Shown here: in pieces, positions 1-8,661 of the stretch | How positions within the stretch are numbered: position 1 is the stretch's first letter | Layout: every line of letters starts with the position of its first letter | Assembly: GCF_018362975.1 (NCBI RefSeq) | Contig: NZ_CP074371.1 | Span: 744,001-808,000 of the forward strand | Length of the DNA stretch: 64,000 bases | Direction: 5' to 3' | Origin: Nocardia tengchongensis | Lineage (GTDB): Bacteria; Actinomycetota; Actinomycetes; Mycobacteriales; Mycobacteriaceae | Program-made: the position numbers and the translations under genes | The notes under the pieces: model-generated | Told to the model about the DNA's origin: nothing | The model's database searches: none | Seen by the model: the letters and a program-made list of their open reading frames with translations, nothing else

Positions 1-909
1 GAGCGTCATCAGCGCACCGATCAGCGGCGGGAAAATAACCAGCAACTGCTCCACGCTGGCGTGATAGGTGACGCCGACCTGACCGAGACTGACCAGATTC
101 TGCGCCAGCAGCGGCACGGTGGGCTTCAGGTCCTCGAACAGCTTGGTCGCCTTGTTGAGGGCGCCCGGGCCGTGGTCGATCACGTTGCGCAGCGCCGGAT
201 CGTGTTCGCGCAGTTGGTCGGTCACCGTCGCCAGATCCTTGGTCCACCCGCGGATGGCGGAGTCGGACTCGATCTGGGTGTCGAGCAGCGGGCCGATCTT
301 GTCGATCAGATCCTTGGTGGCGTCGGTGTTGTTCTTGGCCTCCTGGACCAGCAGCGACGCGGAGTCGAGCAGCCGTTCCAGATCGGGGCCGGCGCCGTTG
401 AAGGCGAGGAACGCCTCCTCGATCACCTGCTGCAGGCGGGTGTCGGCGACGCTGGAGAGCAGCCGGTCGGTGCGGTCCAGGATGCCGCCGATGTCCATCG
501 GCAGCTTGGTGCGGTCGACCGGAATGACCGAACCGTCGCGCAGGTTACCGCCCTGCGGGTTGTCCTTGGGCACCAGATCCACGTACTGCTCACCGATGGC
601 CGACACCGATTTGACCCAGGCGTCCACATCGGACGGGATCTTGAAGTCGGAGTCGATCGACAACTTGGCGTCGACACCCTGCCGGGTCAGCACCACCGAA
701 TTCACCTTGCCCACATTGGTTCCGCGGTAGGCGACATTGGCATGCTCGTACAGACCGCCGGTAGCGGCCAGCTGCACCGTCACGTCATACCGGCCGATGC
801 CGAACATGGCGGGCAGCTTCACGTACTCCCCACCCATCACCGTGATACCGATGACGGTCAGCACGGTGAAGATGGCGAGCTGAATCTTGACGAAGCGACT
901 CAGTTTCAT
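1..909 (-). CDS. mce4F: Mce family protein Mce4F (C-terminus beyond window edge)
   Basis: This is the sixth Mce subunit of the Mce4 steroid importer. The reading frame starts at the ATG at 909-907 and stays open to base 1, giving 303 codons without a stop, so the gene is cut by the window edge. An uncleaved N-terminal hydrophobic helix lies at about residues 8-26 (IQLAIFTVLTVIGITVMG). The MCE/MlaD domain follows, with GGLYEHANVAYRGTNVGKV and IGEQYVDLVP recognisable. The remainder is the helical region predicted to form the periplasmic tunnel. Its start overlaps the mce4E stop by four bases (ATGA), so the two are translationally coupled. Being last of the six mce genes in the operon is what makes it F rather than another paralogue. 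Confidence 0.93.
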   Translation of the reverse strand, partial: MKLSRFVKIQLAIFTVLTVIGITVMGGEYVKLPAMFGIGRYDVTVQLAATGGLYEHANVAYRGTNVGKVNSVVLTRQGVDAKLSIDSDFKIPSDVDAWVKSVSAIGEQYVDLVPKDNPQGGNLRDGSVIPVDRTKLPMDIGGILDRTDRLLSSVADTRLQQVIEEAFLAFNGAGPDLERLLDSASLLVQEAKNNTDATKDLIDKIGPLLDTQIESDSAIRGWTKDLATVTDQLREHDPALRNVIDHGPGALNKATKLFEDLKPTVPLLAQNLVSLGQVGVTYHASVEQLLVIFPPLIGALMTL

Positions 910-2135
910 TTGCCCGGGTCCCCTTGCGGCACGGTGATTCCGGGAATGGAGGGCAGGCCCGGAATGTTCAGGCCCGGCAGGCCGGGCACGGTCGGCGACG
1001 GCTGGGTCGAGGACGGTTGTTGTTGCTGCAGCGGAGTCTTGGCGGGATCGCCCTGATCGCCGGCCACGCCGGCCCCTTGGCCGAGCGCACCCTCCACACC
1101 GCCGAACCGTCCACCCAGCGGGGTTCCGGTCAGGAAGTTGGAATCCAGGCGAGCCGCGGTCAGATCGAAGGTGATCTTCACGTTCATGTAGTCACCGCGG
1201 ATGTACCGGTCGATGTACTTGAAGGGGAACGGGAAGGTCAGCATCATGTTCAGCGACCTGCTGAAGTTGTCGCTGGTGTTGGCGATCTGTTCCAGAGTCG
1301 GTCCCAGATCGGCGATCTCGGCCTTCAGATCGTCACCGGCATTGTCGATGATCCGCTTGACCACATCACTGAGGTCACCCGCCGCGGTCAGCGCGTTGGT
1401 GATCTGCTCCCGCTTGTTCGCGAGCACGGTCAGCGCGGGATGGATGTTGTCGATGGCGCCGGCCAACCGATCCTTCTCCTGCGCAAGCGTTCCCGACACC
1501 CGGTCGAGCCCGCTCATGGCGTTGATGATGTCGGCGGTCTGGGCGTTGAGCGTCCCGACCATCTGGTTCAGCTGCGGCAGCAGGTCGCGAATCGCATCGG
1601 TGCGACCGGTGAAGGCGGTGTTCAGCTCGTGGGTGATGTTCTCCAGCTGGCTGATACCGCCGCCGTTGAGCACCACCGACAGCGAGGACAGCGTCTGCTC
1701 GGTGGTCGGGTACACGCCCGCCCGATCCAGCGTGATGGTGTCACCGTCGTGCAGTTCACCGGTGGCGGGAACGTCTGTGGGCGCGGCCAATTCGACGTGA
1801 TTGGAGCCGAGCAGCGAGGTCTGCCCGATCTTCGCGATGGCGTTGGCCGGCAGCTTCACATTCTTGTCCAGCCCGATGGTGACCAGCGCGTGCCAGTTCT
1901 CCACATCGATCCCGGTGACGGTGCCGACGGTCACGTCGTTCACCAGCACCGGCGAATTGCGGCTCAGGGTGGTGACATTCGGCATCTGCACCTTGATGTG
2001 CCAAGCGTCGGAACCTGTTCCGGCGGAACCCGGCATGGAGACGGTGTTGAGGCCGTCCCAATCACATCCGGTGGCGCTCAGAGCGACCGCGACACCGATC
2101 GCCAGGCCCGCCACCTTGCGGCGACGAGTATTCAT
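906..2135 (-). CDS. mce4E: Mce family lipoprotein Mce4E (LprN-type)
   Basis: This is the lipoprotein subunit of the Mce4 sterol uptake complex, 409 aa. The N-terminus is a short basic stretch, a hydrophobic core and the lipobox LSATGC, so Cys24 should be lipidated and the protein anchored on the outer face of the membrane. The MCE domain covers roughly residues 45-125 (PVLVNDVTVGTVTGIDVE, IGQTSLLGSNHVELAAP). A helical tunnel region runs to about residue 320. The last 60 residues are Gly, Pro and Gln rich, a low-complexity tail common in actinobacterial MceE proteins. It overlaps mce4D by one base (TGATG) and mce4F by four. In M. tuberculosis the equivalent is LprN. Confidence 0.94.
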   Translation of the reverse strand: MNTRRRKVAGLAIGVAVALSATGCDWDGLNTVSMPGSAGTGSDAWHIKVQMPNVTTLSRNSPVLVNDVTVGTVTGIDVENWHALVTIGLDKNVKLPANAIAKIGQTSLLGSNHVELAAPTDVPATGELHDGDTITLDRAGVYPTTEQTLSSLSVVLNGGGISQLENITHELNTAFTGRTDAIRDLLPQLNQMVGTLNAQTADIINAMSGLDRVSGTLAQEKDRLAGAIDNIHPALTVLANKREQITNALTAAGDLSDVVKRIIDNAGDDLKAEIADLGPTLEQIANTSDNFSRSLNMMLTFPFPFKYIDRYIRGDYMNVKITFDLTAARLDSNFLTGTPLGGRFGGVEGALGQGAGVAGDQGDPAKTPLQQQQPSSTQPSPTVPGLPGLNIPGLPSIPGITVPQGDPGK

Positions 2136-3394
2136 CAGTTCCCTCCCGGAATGGCGAGACCCGACAGCCCGTTCGGGATCCCGACCGGCGCCCGTTCACC
2201 CTGCGCGGCATAGCGAGCGGCGACGTCGGGCGTGCTGGGCACCAGCTGGTTCGGCAGCGCTGTCGCACCCGTGCCGTCGTTGAACAGCAGCGGTGGGTAG
2301 TTCATCGCCAGGTTCTGGATCACCGGGGCCAGGTACTGCGCGCACATCTTGGCACTCTCCTGGCCGTTGCCGGTGGAGAGCGTGTCGATGGAGCCACAGA
2401 TGAAGCTCATGGGTGAGTTGAAGCCGGCGAACACCGGATAGCCGGCGACGGTGCCCTGCGCGGGGTTGTACAGCTGATAGAAGTTCACCAGAGCGGTCGG
2501 CGCGGTGTGCAGCACCTGTTCGATCTGCGGCCGCTTTTCCACCAGCGTGCTGGTGACGTCGGCGAGCTGCGCCAGGTCGGTGCTCAGCGCCGTGCCGTGC
2601 GAGTCGAGGAACTTCTTCACGTCGGAGACCGCGGAGTCCAGATTGTCCAAACCCGCTCCGAGATCACCGGATACGCCCGCCAGCACCTGTGACACCGACG
2701 CCAGCCGACCGCCGAACTGCACGATCTGGTCGTTGCTCTTGGAGAGCACGTCCACGAACTGCTGCAGGTTCTTGATGGTGCCGAACAGGTCGGTGCGACC
2801 GTCCGACAGCGTGGTCAGCGTGGCCGACAGCTCCTTGAGGGTGTCGCGGAAGGCCTGGCCGTTGCCGTCGAGGTTGTCGGCGGCGGTATTGACGAAGCGT
2901 CCGAACGTGCCCTGCTTGTCCTCGCCCACCGGGCCGAGAGACGTTGCCAGCTTGTTCAATTCGACCTTGATGTCGTCCCATTCGACCGGGACGGCGGTGC
3001 GCTCGAGCGGAATCACCGAGCCGTCGTGCATCTTGGCGCCGCCGGTGTAGGCCGGGGCCAGCTGGATGAACCGGGCCGACACCACCGACGGGGAGACCAG
3101 CACGGCCTTGGCGTCGGCGGGGATGTCGATGCCGCGGTCGATGGTCATCTTGACCGTGGCCTTGTCCTTGCCCGGATCCACGGAGTCGATGGTGCCCACG
3201 CGGACACCGAGGATTCGCACCTCGTCGCCCTTGTACAGGCCGACGGTGGACGGGAAGTAGGCGGTGATCTGCGGCTTGCCGATCCGGGAGACCCCGGTGT
3301 ACACACCCCCGGCCACGATCGCGACCAACGTCACGATCGCCGCCACGCGGGTCCAGCGCGGCAGACCGCGGATTTTAGCGAGCAAAGTCGTCAT
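2135..3394 (-). CDS. mce4D: Mce family protein Mce4D
   Basis: Mce4D subunit, 419 aa. An N-terminal membrane helix (residues about 16-33) is followed by the MCE domain, with ITAYFPSTVGLYKGDEVRI and VRVGTIDSVDPG visible. A long alpha-helical region rich in Leu, Ala and Asp leads to a C-terminal domain with the small-residue-rich segments seen in MceD proteins (AGYPVFAGFNSPMSFICGS). It should form part of the hetero-oligomeric tube that carries sterols between the outer layer and the YrbE4 permease. Start ATG overlaps the mce4C stop as ATGA, and its stop overlaps the mce4E start. No frame disruption is seen. Confidence 0.93.
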   Translation of the reverse strand: MTTLLAKIRGLPRWTRVAAIVTLVAIVAGGVYTGVSRIGKPQITAYFPSTVGLYKGDEVRILGVRVGTIDSVDPGKDKATVKMTIDRGIDIPADAKAVLVSPSVVSARFIQLAPAYTGGAKMHDGSVIPLERTAVPVEWDDIKVELNKLATSLGPVGEDKQGTFGRFVNTAADNLDGNGQAFRDTLKELSATLTTLSDGRTDLFGTIKNLQQFVDVLSKSNDQIVQFGGRLASVSQVLAGVSGDLGAGLDNLDSAVSDVKKFLDSHGTALSTDLAQLADVTSTLVEKRPQIEQVLHTAPTALVNFYQLYNPAQGTVAGYPVFAGFNSPMSFICGSIDTLSTGNGQESAKMCAQYLAPVIQNLAMNYPPLLFNDGTGATALPNQLVPSTPDVAARYAAQGERAPVGIPNGLSGLAIPGGN

Positions 3395-4443
3395 TTCGGC
3401 AGCTCCGTGATCAGCGGGCGAGGCTGGAGGCCGCCGCTTTGCATGTTCTTGAACGCCTCGGGCAAGTTCTGCGGCCAGACCAGCGCGTCCGAAAGGGCCT
3501 GCAGCGCCGGGCTGTTCCAGTTGACGATGTACGCCTGGAAGTACGGGCCGCTGCCGACCTGCTCACCGAGCGCACCGGCGTAGGGGCCGAGTGCGTCGAG
3601 CGCGTCGGAGATGTTCTGCTTGTTCTTCTGCAGCAGCGCCAGCACCGAGTTCAACTTGTCCAGCGCCGGCTTCAGCGCCGCGTCGTTGTCGTTGACGAAT
3701 CCGCTGAGCTGTTTGGCCAGGCCGTTGATGTAGGTGATCAGCTGAGTGATGGCGCCGCGGCGCGCATCCAGCTCACCGAGCAGTTGGTTGCCGTCCACGA
3801 GCAGCGAATTGATCTTCGCCGCCCGATCCGACAGCACCTTGGTGACGCCCTGCGCCTTGGACAGCAGGTCCGTCAGCGCCTTGTCGCGGGTGTTGATGCT
3901 CTTGGACAGCTGGGTGATGCCGTCCAGCGCCGAGCGCAGCGGAGCCGGCGTGTCCTTGAAGGTGCTCGACAACGCGTCCAGGGTCTGGTTGACCCGGTCC
4001 ATGTCGAGGTCCTTCACGGTGCCGGACAGATCCTGCAAGGCGTCGTTGAGCGAGTACGGAGACGTGGTGCGCTCCAAGGGAATCGGCTGATCGCGCTTCA
4101 TAGCGCCGTCCCCGTCCGGAGCCACCTCGAGCGACTTGCGGCCCAGCACCGTGTTGGTCTTGATCGCGGCGGTGGTCTTGGTGCCCAGCACGATCGACTC
4201 GTCGAGGGTGAAGGAGACCTTCACCTTCGGGCCGTCCAACGCCACCTTGTCCACCCGGCCGGACTTCACGCCGGCCACCTGGACCTGATCACCGGGCAGC
4301 AGCCCGCCCGCGTCGGCGAAGTACGCGCTGAACTGCGCGCCCGAGCGGATGAACGGCAGCCGGTCGAATTGCAGGGCGGTGAGGCAGATGCTCACGACCA
4401 CGACGATGCCGATGACGCCGATATTGATGACGCGTTGTCCCAT
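3391..4443 (-). CDS. mce4C: Mce family protein Mce4C
   Basis: Mce4C subunit, 350 aa. The open frame extends upstream to 4536, but that part overlaps mce4B in another frame and is rich in Arg, His and Trp. The ATG at 4443, giving MGQRVINIGVIGIVV, is therefore the start; it sits two bases after the mce4B stop. The membrane helix is at residues 5-24. The MCE domain (FSAYFADAGGLLPGDQVQVA, VKSGRVDKVALDG) is followed by a helical tunnel segment and an MceC-type C-terminal domain ending near PLITELPK. It belongs to the same importer and operon as its neighbours. Confidence 0.93.
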   Translation of the reverse strand: MGQRVINIGVIGIVVVVSICLTALQFDRLPFIRSGAQFSAYFADAGGLLPGDQVQVAGVKSGRVDKVALDGPKVKVSFTLDESIVLGTKTTAAIKTNTVLGRKSLEVAPDGDGAMKRDQPIPLERTTSPYSLNDALQDLSGTVKDLDMDRVNQTLDALSSTFKDTPAPLRSALDGITQLSKSINTRDKALTDLLSKAQGVTKVLSDRAAKINSLLVDGNQLLGELDARRGAITQLITYINGLAKQLSGFVNDNDAALKPALDKLNSVLALLQKNKQNISDALDALGPYAGALGEQVGSGPYFQAYIVNWNSPALQALSDALVWPQNLPEAFKNMQSGGLQPRPLITELPK

Positions 4444-4445
4444 GA

Positions 4446-5471
4446 CTATCCACACCTCCCGTCGAACTGGCTGCCAGGCAGGGCGAGACGCACGTCCTTG
4501 CCGTCGGGCCCAGTGAACATGATGTCGGTGCTGCACGCGTAGATGTTCAGGAACGATCCGTAGGCACCGATGCGAGTCAGCTTCTTGTAGGTACTCGGCA
4601 GCGCCGAGAGCACCGTCTGGAACTCGTCGCGGCTGTCGTCGAGAGTCTTTGCCGCGCGGCCCAACTGGTCCACCGTGTTCCGCAGGTCCGGCCGGACCGC
4701 CTTGAGCAGTTCGGTGAGATCACCGGTGGCTCCGGCGATCCGGGGCAGGGCGGCGCCGATCGGGTCCTTGTCCGCGGCCAATCCACTGACCAGACGCTGC
4801 AATTCGTCCAGGGTGGTCCCGAATGCCTGGTCGCGGTCGTCGATGGTGGCCAGCACCGTCTTCAGGTTCTCGATCACGCTGCCGATCAGGGCGTCGCGCG
4901 AGGCGAGGGTCTTGCCGAAGTCGCCGCCGCTGTTCAGCAACGCGACCAGCGTGCCGCCCTGGCCCTGGAAGACCTGCAACAGCGCCTCGGTCAGGTTGTT
5001 GACCTGAGTCGGATCCAGGCCGCGCAGCAGCGGTTTGAACCCGCCCAGCAGCATGTCCAGATCCAGCGCGGGCTGGGCGTGGTCGAGATCGATGGTGGCG
5101 CCGGAGCGCAGCGGGGTCGCCGTGCCCGGGCCGTCCATGAGTTCCAGGTAGCGGTCGCCGACGAGGTTCTCGTAGCGGATGGCCACCTTGGTGCTGGCGT
5201 AGAGCCGGTACTTGCGGTCCACGTCGAAGTCGACGTGCGCCTTCTTGTCCTTGCCGACGTACACCCGGCTCACCGAACCGACCGGCACGCCCGCGATGCG
5301 CACCTTCGACCCGGGCAGCATGCCCGAGGACGAGGTGAACACCGCGTGATAACCGTTCTCGCGGGCGAACCGCATCTGGCCGAAGACGACGACCAGCAGC
5401 GCCAGGATCGCCAGCATGGCGACCCCGAAGATACTGAGCTTGACTGTGGTGGCGTGTGGTCTGAATTTCAC
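4446..5471 (-). CDS. mce4B: Mce family protein Mce4B
   Basis: Mce4B subunit, 341 aa, starting with a GTG that overlaps the mce4A stop (GTGA). The N-terminal helix is residues about 11-31 (LSIFGVAMLAILALLVVVFG). The MCE domain shows FTSSSGMLPGSKVRIAGVPV and YENLVGDRYLELMDGPG. The helical region ends with ILNIYACSTD-like sequence (FLNIYACSTDIMFTGPDGKD), characteristic of MceB C-termini. Part of the sterol tunnel assembly; very tight spacing to mce4A and mce4C shows a single transcript. Confidence 0.93.
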   Translation of the reverse strand: MKFRPHATTVKLSIFGVAMLAILALLVVVFGQMRFARENGYHAVFTSSSGMLPGSKVRIAGVPVGSVSRVYVGKDKKAHVDFDVDRKYRLYASTKVAIRYENLVGDRYLELMDGPGTATPLRSGATIDLDHAQPALDLDMLLGGFKPLLRGLDPTQVNNLTEALLQVFQGQGGTLVALLNSGGDFGKTLASRDALIGSVIENLKTVLATIDDRDQAFGTTLDELQRLVSGLAADKDPIGAALPRIAGATGDLTELLKAVRPDLRNTVDQLGRAAKTLDDSRDEFQTVLSALPSTYKKLTRIGAYGSFLNIYACSTDIMFTGPDGKDVRLALPGSQFDGRCG

Positions 5472-6706
5472 TTCTTCGCCCCCGGCAGCTGGTCGAACAG
5501 AATCTCGAAGACGGTCTTGCTCGGGCGCGGCTGGGTCAGCGGCGCCCAGATGTGACCCTCCGAGGTATCGGTCATCAGGTAGTTGGCCTTCTGGCCGCCC
5601 GTCAGATCAACGGTGTTCTCGCAGTGCGGGCCGCCGGTGGCGTTCACCTTCGGCAGGTCCTCGGGGAACGAGTACGGCGTACCGCTGGGCATGATGCCGG
5701 CGTTCATGGAGAAGGCCGGATTCTTGCCGCCGATCAGCTCGTCCATCAGCGGCACGTTCTCACCGAAGGTCATGATCGTGCAGTACAGCGCCGACCGGTA
5801 TTCGAACAGCAGATCCGTGGTGGGCCGCAACAGGTTCAGCGACTTGGTCAGATCGTTCTCGTTCGGCTTGAGCACCGAGTTCGCGGTGTCGGCCAGCCCG
5901 ATCAGGTTGGTCAGCAGATCGTCCACGCGAGCCTGCTCATCGGTGATGGTCTTGCCGGTCACCTGCATGTTGTCGGTGATGCGCAGCAGATCCGGCACGG
6001 TGTCGGCGTAGGTGCCGGTGACCGAGGCGGTCTTGCGCAGATCGTCCTGCAGCGTCGGCAGCGAGGGGTTGATCTGCTTGAGGAACTCGTCGCTGTCCGA
6101 GAGCAGCAGGCCCAGCTTCTCGCCGCGACCCTGCAGGGCGGTGCCCAGCGCGGTCAGCGTGGCGTTCAGCTTCTCCGGCTGCACCTTGTTGAGCACGTCG
6201 CTCAAATGCTGGAAGAGCGTATTGAATTCGACAGTCACGCCCTCGGCCTGCACCACGGCTCCCGCGTGCAGCGAACCCGACGGGTTCTGCGGCTCGATGA
6301 AGTTGATGTACTTCGCGCCGAAGACGGTGGTGGAGTTGATGTCCACGGTCGCGTTGGCCGGCACCAGCTTCAGCTTGTCCGGATCCATGGCGAGTTCGAT
6401 GCGCGCGCCCTCGGGCGTCTCGTCGATCGACTTGACGCGGCCGATCTCGACACCGCGGATCTTCACCTTGGCGTCGCGATCCATGACCAGACCCGCGCGC
6501 GGCGAATTGACGGTCACCTGCGCGGTATTCGTGAAACCACCGAAGAAGCTCACCATGCAGAACGTGACCACGGCGACGAGGCCGAGCACGAGGCCCGCAC
6601 CGGCCAGCCGGATCACCCACCCCTGGTCGAGGTAGCGCTTCGGCGCCGGCTTCTGGACGAACGGCGAGCCGATCGGGCTCGGCATTCCGCCTTGTTGTTG
6701 AACCAT
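5468..6706 (-). CDS. mce4A: Mce family protein Mce4A
   Basis: Mce4A, 412 aa, the first of the six substrate-channel subunits after the permease genes. A cytoplasmic N-terminal tail of about 30 residues rich in Gln, Pro and Lys precedes one membrane helix (residues about 32-55). The MCE domain follows (VTVNSPRAGLVMDRDAKVKI, GVEIGRVKSIDETPEGARI, FGAKYINFIEPQNPSG). After it comes a long helical stretch and the MceA C-terminal domain containing SMNAGIMPSGTPYSFPEDLP. Start ATG at 6706 lies 12 bases after the yrbE4B stop. Mce4A orthologues are required for cholesterol uptake in mycobacteria and rhodococci; that role here is by homology and context. Confidence 0.94.
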   Translation of the reverse strand: MVQQQGGMPSPIGSPFVQKPAPKRYLDQGWVIRLAGAGLVLGLVAVVTFCMVSFFGGFTNTAQVTVNSPRAGLVMDRDAKVKIRGVEIGRVKSIDETPEGARIELAMDPDKLKLVPANATVDINSTTVFGAKYINFIEPQNPSGSLHAGAVVQAEGVTVEFNTLFQHLSDVLNKVQPEKLNATLTALGTALQGRGEKLGLLLSDSDEFLKQINPSLPTLQDDLRKTASVTGTYADTVPDLLRITDNMQVTGKTITDEQARVDDLLTNLIGLADTANSVLKPNENDLTKSLNLLRPTTDLLFEYRSALYCTIMTFGENVPLMDELIGGKNPAFSMNAGIMPSGTPYSFPEDLPKVNATGGPHCENTVDLTGGQKANYLMTDTSEGHIWAPLTQPRPSKTVFEILFDQLPGAKK

Positions 6707-6717
6707 TTCGTCCCGCC

Positions 6718-7569
6718 CTACCCGGAGAGATGGAAATTGCCGGAGGTGCCGTAGATGGCCAGCGACATCAGCAGCGTCACCATGACGACCGCGATCAGCG
6801 AGGCCCGCACCGCATTACCTACCGCCACGCCGACGCCGACCGGTCCGCCCGCGGCGTGATAGCCGTAGTAGGTGTGGATCAGCATGACCGCCATGGCCAT
6901 GAAGATCGCCTGTGCGAAGGACCAGAGGATGTCGCTGGGGATCAGGAAGGTCGAGAAGTAGTGGTCGTACACACCGGCCGACTGGCCGTAGATCACCACG
7001 GTCGCAAAGCGACTCGCGATGAACGAGGCGATGACCGCCAGTGAGTACAACGGGATGATGGCGAGCATGCCCGCGAGCATGCGAGTGCCCACCAGGAAGG
7101 GGATCGGCCGGATGGCCATCACCTCGAGGGCGTCGATCTCTTCGGAGACGCGCATGGCCCCCAATTGTGCCGTGGTACCCGCGCCCAGCGTCGCCGCCAG
7201 GCCGATACCCGAAATAACCGGAGCCGCGATGCGAACGTTGATGAACGCGGCGAAGAAGCCGGTGAGGGCCTCGACACCGATATTGCCGAGCGAGCTGTAG
7301 CCCTGCACCGCGATGACGCCACCGGCGGCGAGGGTGAGGAAGCCGACGATGATGACGGTGCCGCCGATGACGGCCAGGGCACCCGTGCCCATCGAGATCT
7401 CGGCGATCAGCCGGATGGTCTCGGTGCGGTAGTGCACCAGCGCCTTGGGCACCGATCCGATCGAGCGCGCGTAGAACACCGCGTGCTTGCCGACCGAATC
7501 GAGCGCCTCGGTGAAGCGCTGAAAGCGCTTGGTCACCTTGGGAAAACGAGACTGGATCACGAAAGCCAT
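6718..7569 (-). CDS. yrbE4B: YrbE4B, MlaE-family permease of the Mce4 importer
   Basis: Integral membrane permease of the Mce4 transporter, 283 aa, MlaE/YrbE family. About five to six hydrophobic segments are visible (for example ALAVIGGTVIIVGFLTLAAG, LAGMLAIIPLYSLAVIASFI, ASLIAVVMVTLLMSLAIYG). The family signature region LGAGTTAQLGAMRVSEEIDALEVM carries the EEIDAL motif, which couples to the ATPase (MceG/Mkl), encoded elsewhere. It follows yrbE4A with a five-base gap and precedes mce4A. The two YrbE proteins are expected to form the heterodimeric transmembrane core. Confidence 0.95.
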   Translation of the reverse strand: MAFVIQSRFPKVTKRFQRFTEALDSVGKHAVFYARSIGSVPKALVHYRTETIRLIAEISMGTGALAVIGGTVIIVGFLTLAAGGVIAVQGYSSLGNIGVEALTGFFAAFINVRIAAPVISGIGLAATLGAGTTAQLGAMRVSEEIDALEVMAIRPIPFLVGTRMLAGMLAIIPLYSLAVIASFIASRFATVVIYGQSAGVYDHYFSTFLIPSDILWSFAQAIFMAMAVMLIHTYYGYHAAGGPVGVGVAVGNAVRASLIAVVMVTLLMSLAIYGTSGNFHLSG

Positions 7570-7573
7570 CGGG

Positions 7574-8338
7574 TCACCGCGCCGTGAACTTGATGCTGAT
7601 CGCGGTCATCACGACGTTGATGACGAACAACGCCATGAAGGCGAAGACGACGGTCTGGTTGACGGCGTCGCCGACACTCTTGGGACCACCCTTGACGTTC
7701 AGACCCAGGTAGCAGGCGACCAGTCCGGCGACGAGACCGAACAGCATGGCCTTCACCTCGGAGATGACGAGCTCCGGCAGGTGGGTCAGCAGGGTGATGC
7801 CGTTGACGAACGCACCCGCGTTCACGCCCTGCAGGTAAACCGAGAAGACGAAGCCGCCGAGGATACCGATCGCGGCCACCAGGCCGTTGAGCAGGAAGGC
7901 CACGAACATCGAGGCCAGCACGCGCGGAACCACAAGGCGCTGAATCGGATCGATGCCGAGCACCTTCATGGCGTCGATCTCTTCGCGGATGGTGCGCGCG
8001 CCGAGGTCGGCGCAGATGGCCGTCGCGCCCGCGCCGGCCACGATGAGCACCGTGACCATCGGGCCGATCTGGGTGATCGCGCCGAAAGCCGCGCCCGCGC
8101 CGGAAAGGTCGGCCGCGCCGATCTCCCGCAAAAGAATATTGAGGGTGAAGACCACGAGCACGGTGAACGGAATCGCCACCATCAGCGTGGGAAACATGGA
8201 GACCCTGGCGATGAACCAGGACTGTTCGATGAATTCCCGTCGCTGGAACGGGGGCCGTACCACGGCGCGAGCGACCGCGCCGGCGAGTTCGAAGAACCCT
8301 CCGACCGCCCGCAGCGGTACGGCAAGGACTTCATTCAT
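7574..8338 (-). CDS. yrbE4A: YrbE4A, MlaE-family permease of the Mce4 importer
   Basis: First gene of the mce4 operon proper, 254 aa, the second half of the YrbE4 permease pair. Hydrophobic segments cover much of the chain (VSMFPTLMVAIPFTVLVVFT, VLASMFVAFLLNGLVAAIGI, VVFAFMALFVINVVMTAISI). The signature CADLGARTIREEIDAMKVLGID contains the EEIDAM ATPase-coupling motif. The start ATG at 8338 is preceded by a Gly/Ala-rich untranslated region, and two KstR boxes lie 74-165 bases upstream, so mce4 transcription can begin here even though hsd4A lies upstream on the same strand. Confidence 0.95.
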   Translation of the reverse strand: MNEVLAVPLRAVGGFFELAGAVARAVVRPPFQRREFIEQSWFIARVSMFPTLMVAIPFTVLVVFTLNILLREIGAADLSGAGAAFGAITQIGPMVTVLIVAGAGATAICADLGARTIREEIDAMKVLGIDPIQRLVVPRVLASMFVAFLLNGLVAAIGILGGFVFSVYLQGVNAGAFVNGITLLTHLPELVISEVKAMLFGLVAGLVACYLGLNVKGGPKSVGDAVNQTVVFAFMALFVINVVMTAISIKFTAR

Positions 8339-8411
8339 TCCCGCTATTCCTCCTGCCCCTGCCTAGCGATAGCAACCGAGATCTGACTGTGATCTCGGTC
8401 CCGCCGAAGAT

Positions 8412-8425
8412 TAGAACACGTTCTC
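8412..8425. promoter_or_regulatory. KstR operator upstream of yrbE4A (proximal)
   Basis: The bases TAGAACACGTTCTC match the KstR consensus TnnAACnnGTTnnA except for the last position. It lies 74 bases before the yrbE4A start in the 323-base hsd4A-yrbE4A gap. KstR represses uptake and side-chain genes until a 3-oxo-sterol-CoA ligand forms. Confidence 0.85.
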
Positions 8426-8489
8426 ATACAGTTCGGGAAGGTTTCCATTGGTTTGAACAGGCACTCTTTCTGAACCGGTGTCCAGTTTC

Positions 8490-8503
8490 GAGAACGTGTT
8501 CAG
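8490..8503. promoter_or_regulatory. KstR-like operator upstream of yrbE4A (distal)
   Basis: GAGAACGTGTTCAG keeps the AAC-nn-GTT core and the inner AGAAC/GTTC symmetry but lacks the outer T and A. It is 64 bases further upstream than the first site, so the pair could bind two repressor dimers. The functional weight of this weaker copy is inferred. Confidence 0.6.
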
Positions 8504-8601
8504 GTGAGCCTAACCGTCAGAGGTGTGCCGCATTGTGAGGCGACACACATAGTTGATCCCCATTCCTACCAATGATCGATCTCACGATCAACTGCAGGGT
8601 C

Positions 8602-8636
8602 GGGGGCCGGGTCCGTCAAGCGGACGCGCGGCCCCC
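8602..8636 (-). terminator. Two-part GC hairpin downstream of hsd4A
   Basis: An outer stem GGGGGCC/GGCCCCC encloses an inner stem GTCCG/CGGAC with loop TCAAG. It starts 26 bases after the hsd4A stop on the minus strand. There is no T-run, so termination is only a possibility. The rest of the 8339-8661 gap holds the two KstR boxes and no gene. Confidence 0.4.
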
Positions 8637-8661
8637 ACACCGGGAAATCGAGGTGAAAACC

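Noticed and set aside
4444..4536. Upstream extension of mce4C
   Set aside because: It overlaps mce4B in another frame and reads as basic noise; the start at 4443 gives a normal Mce4C N-terminus two bases after mce4B.
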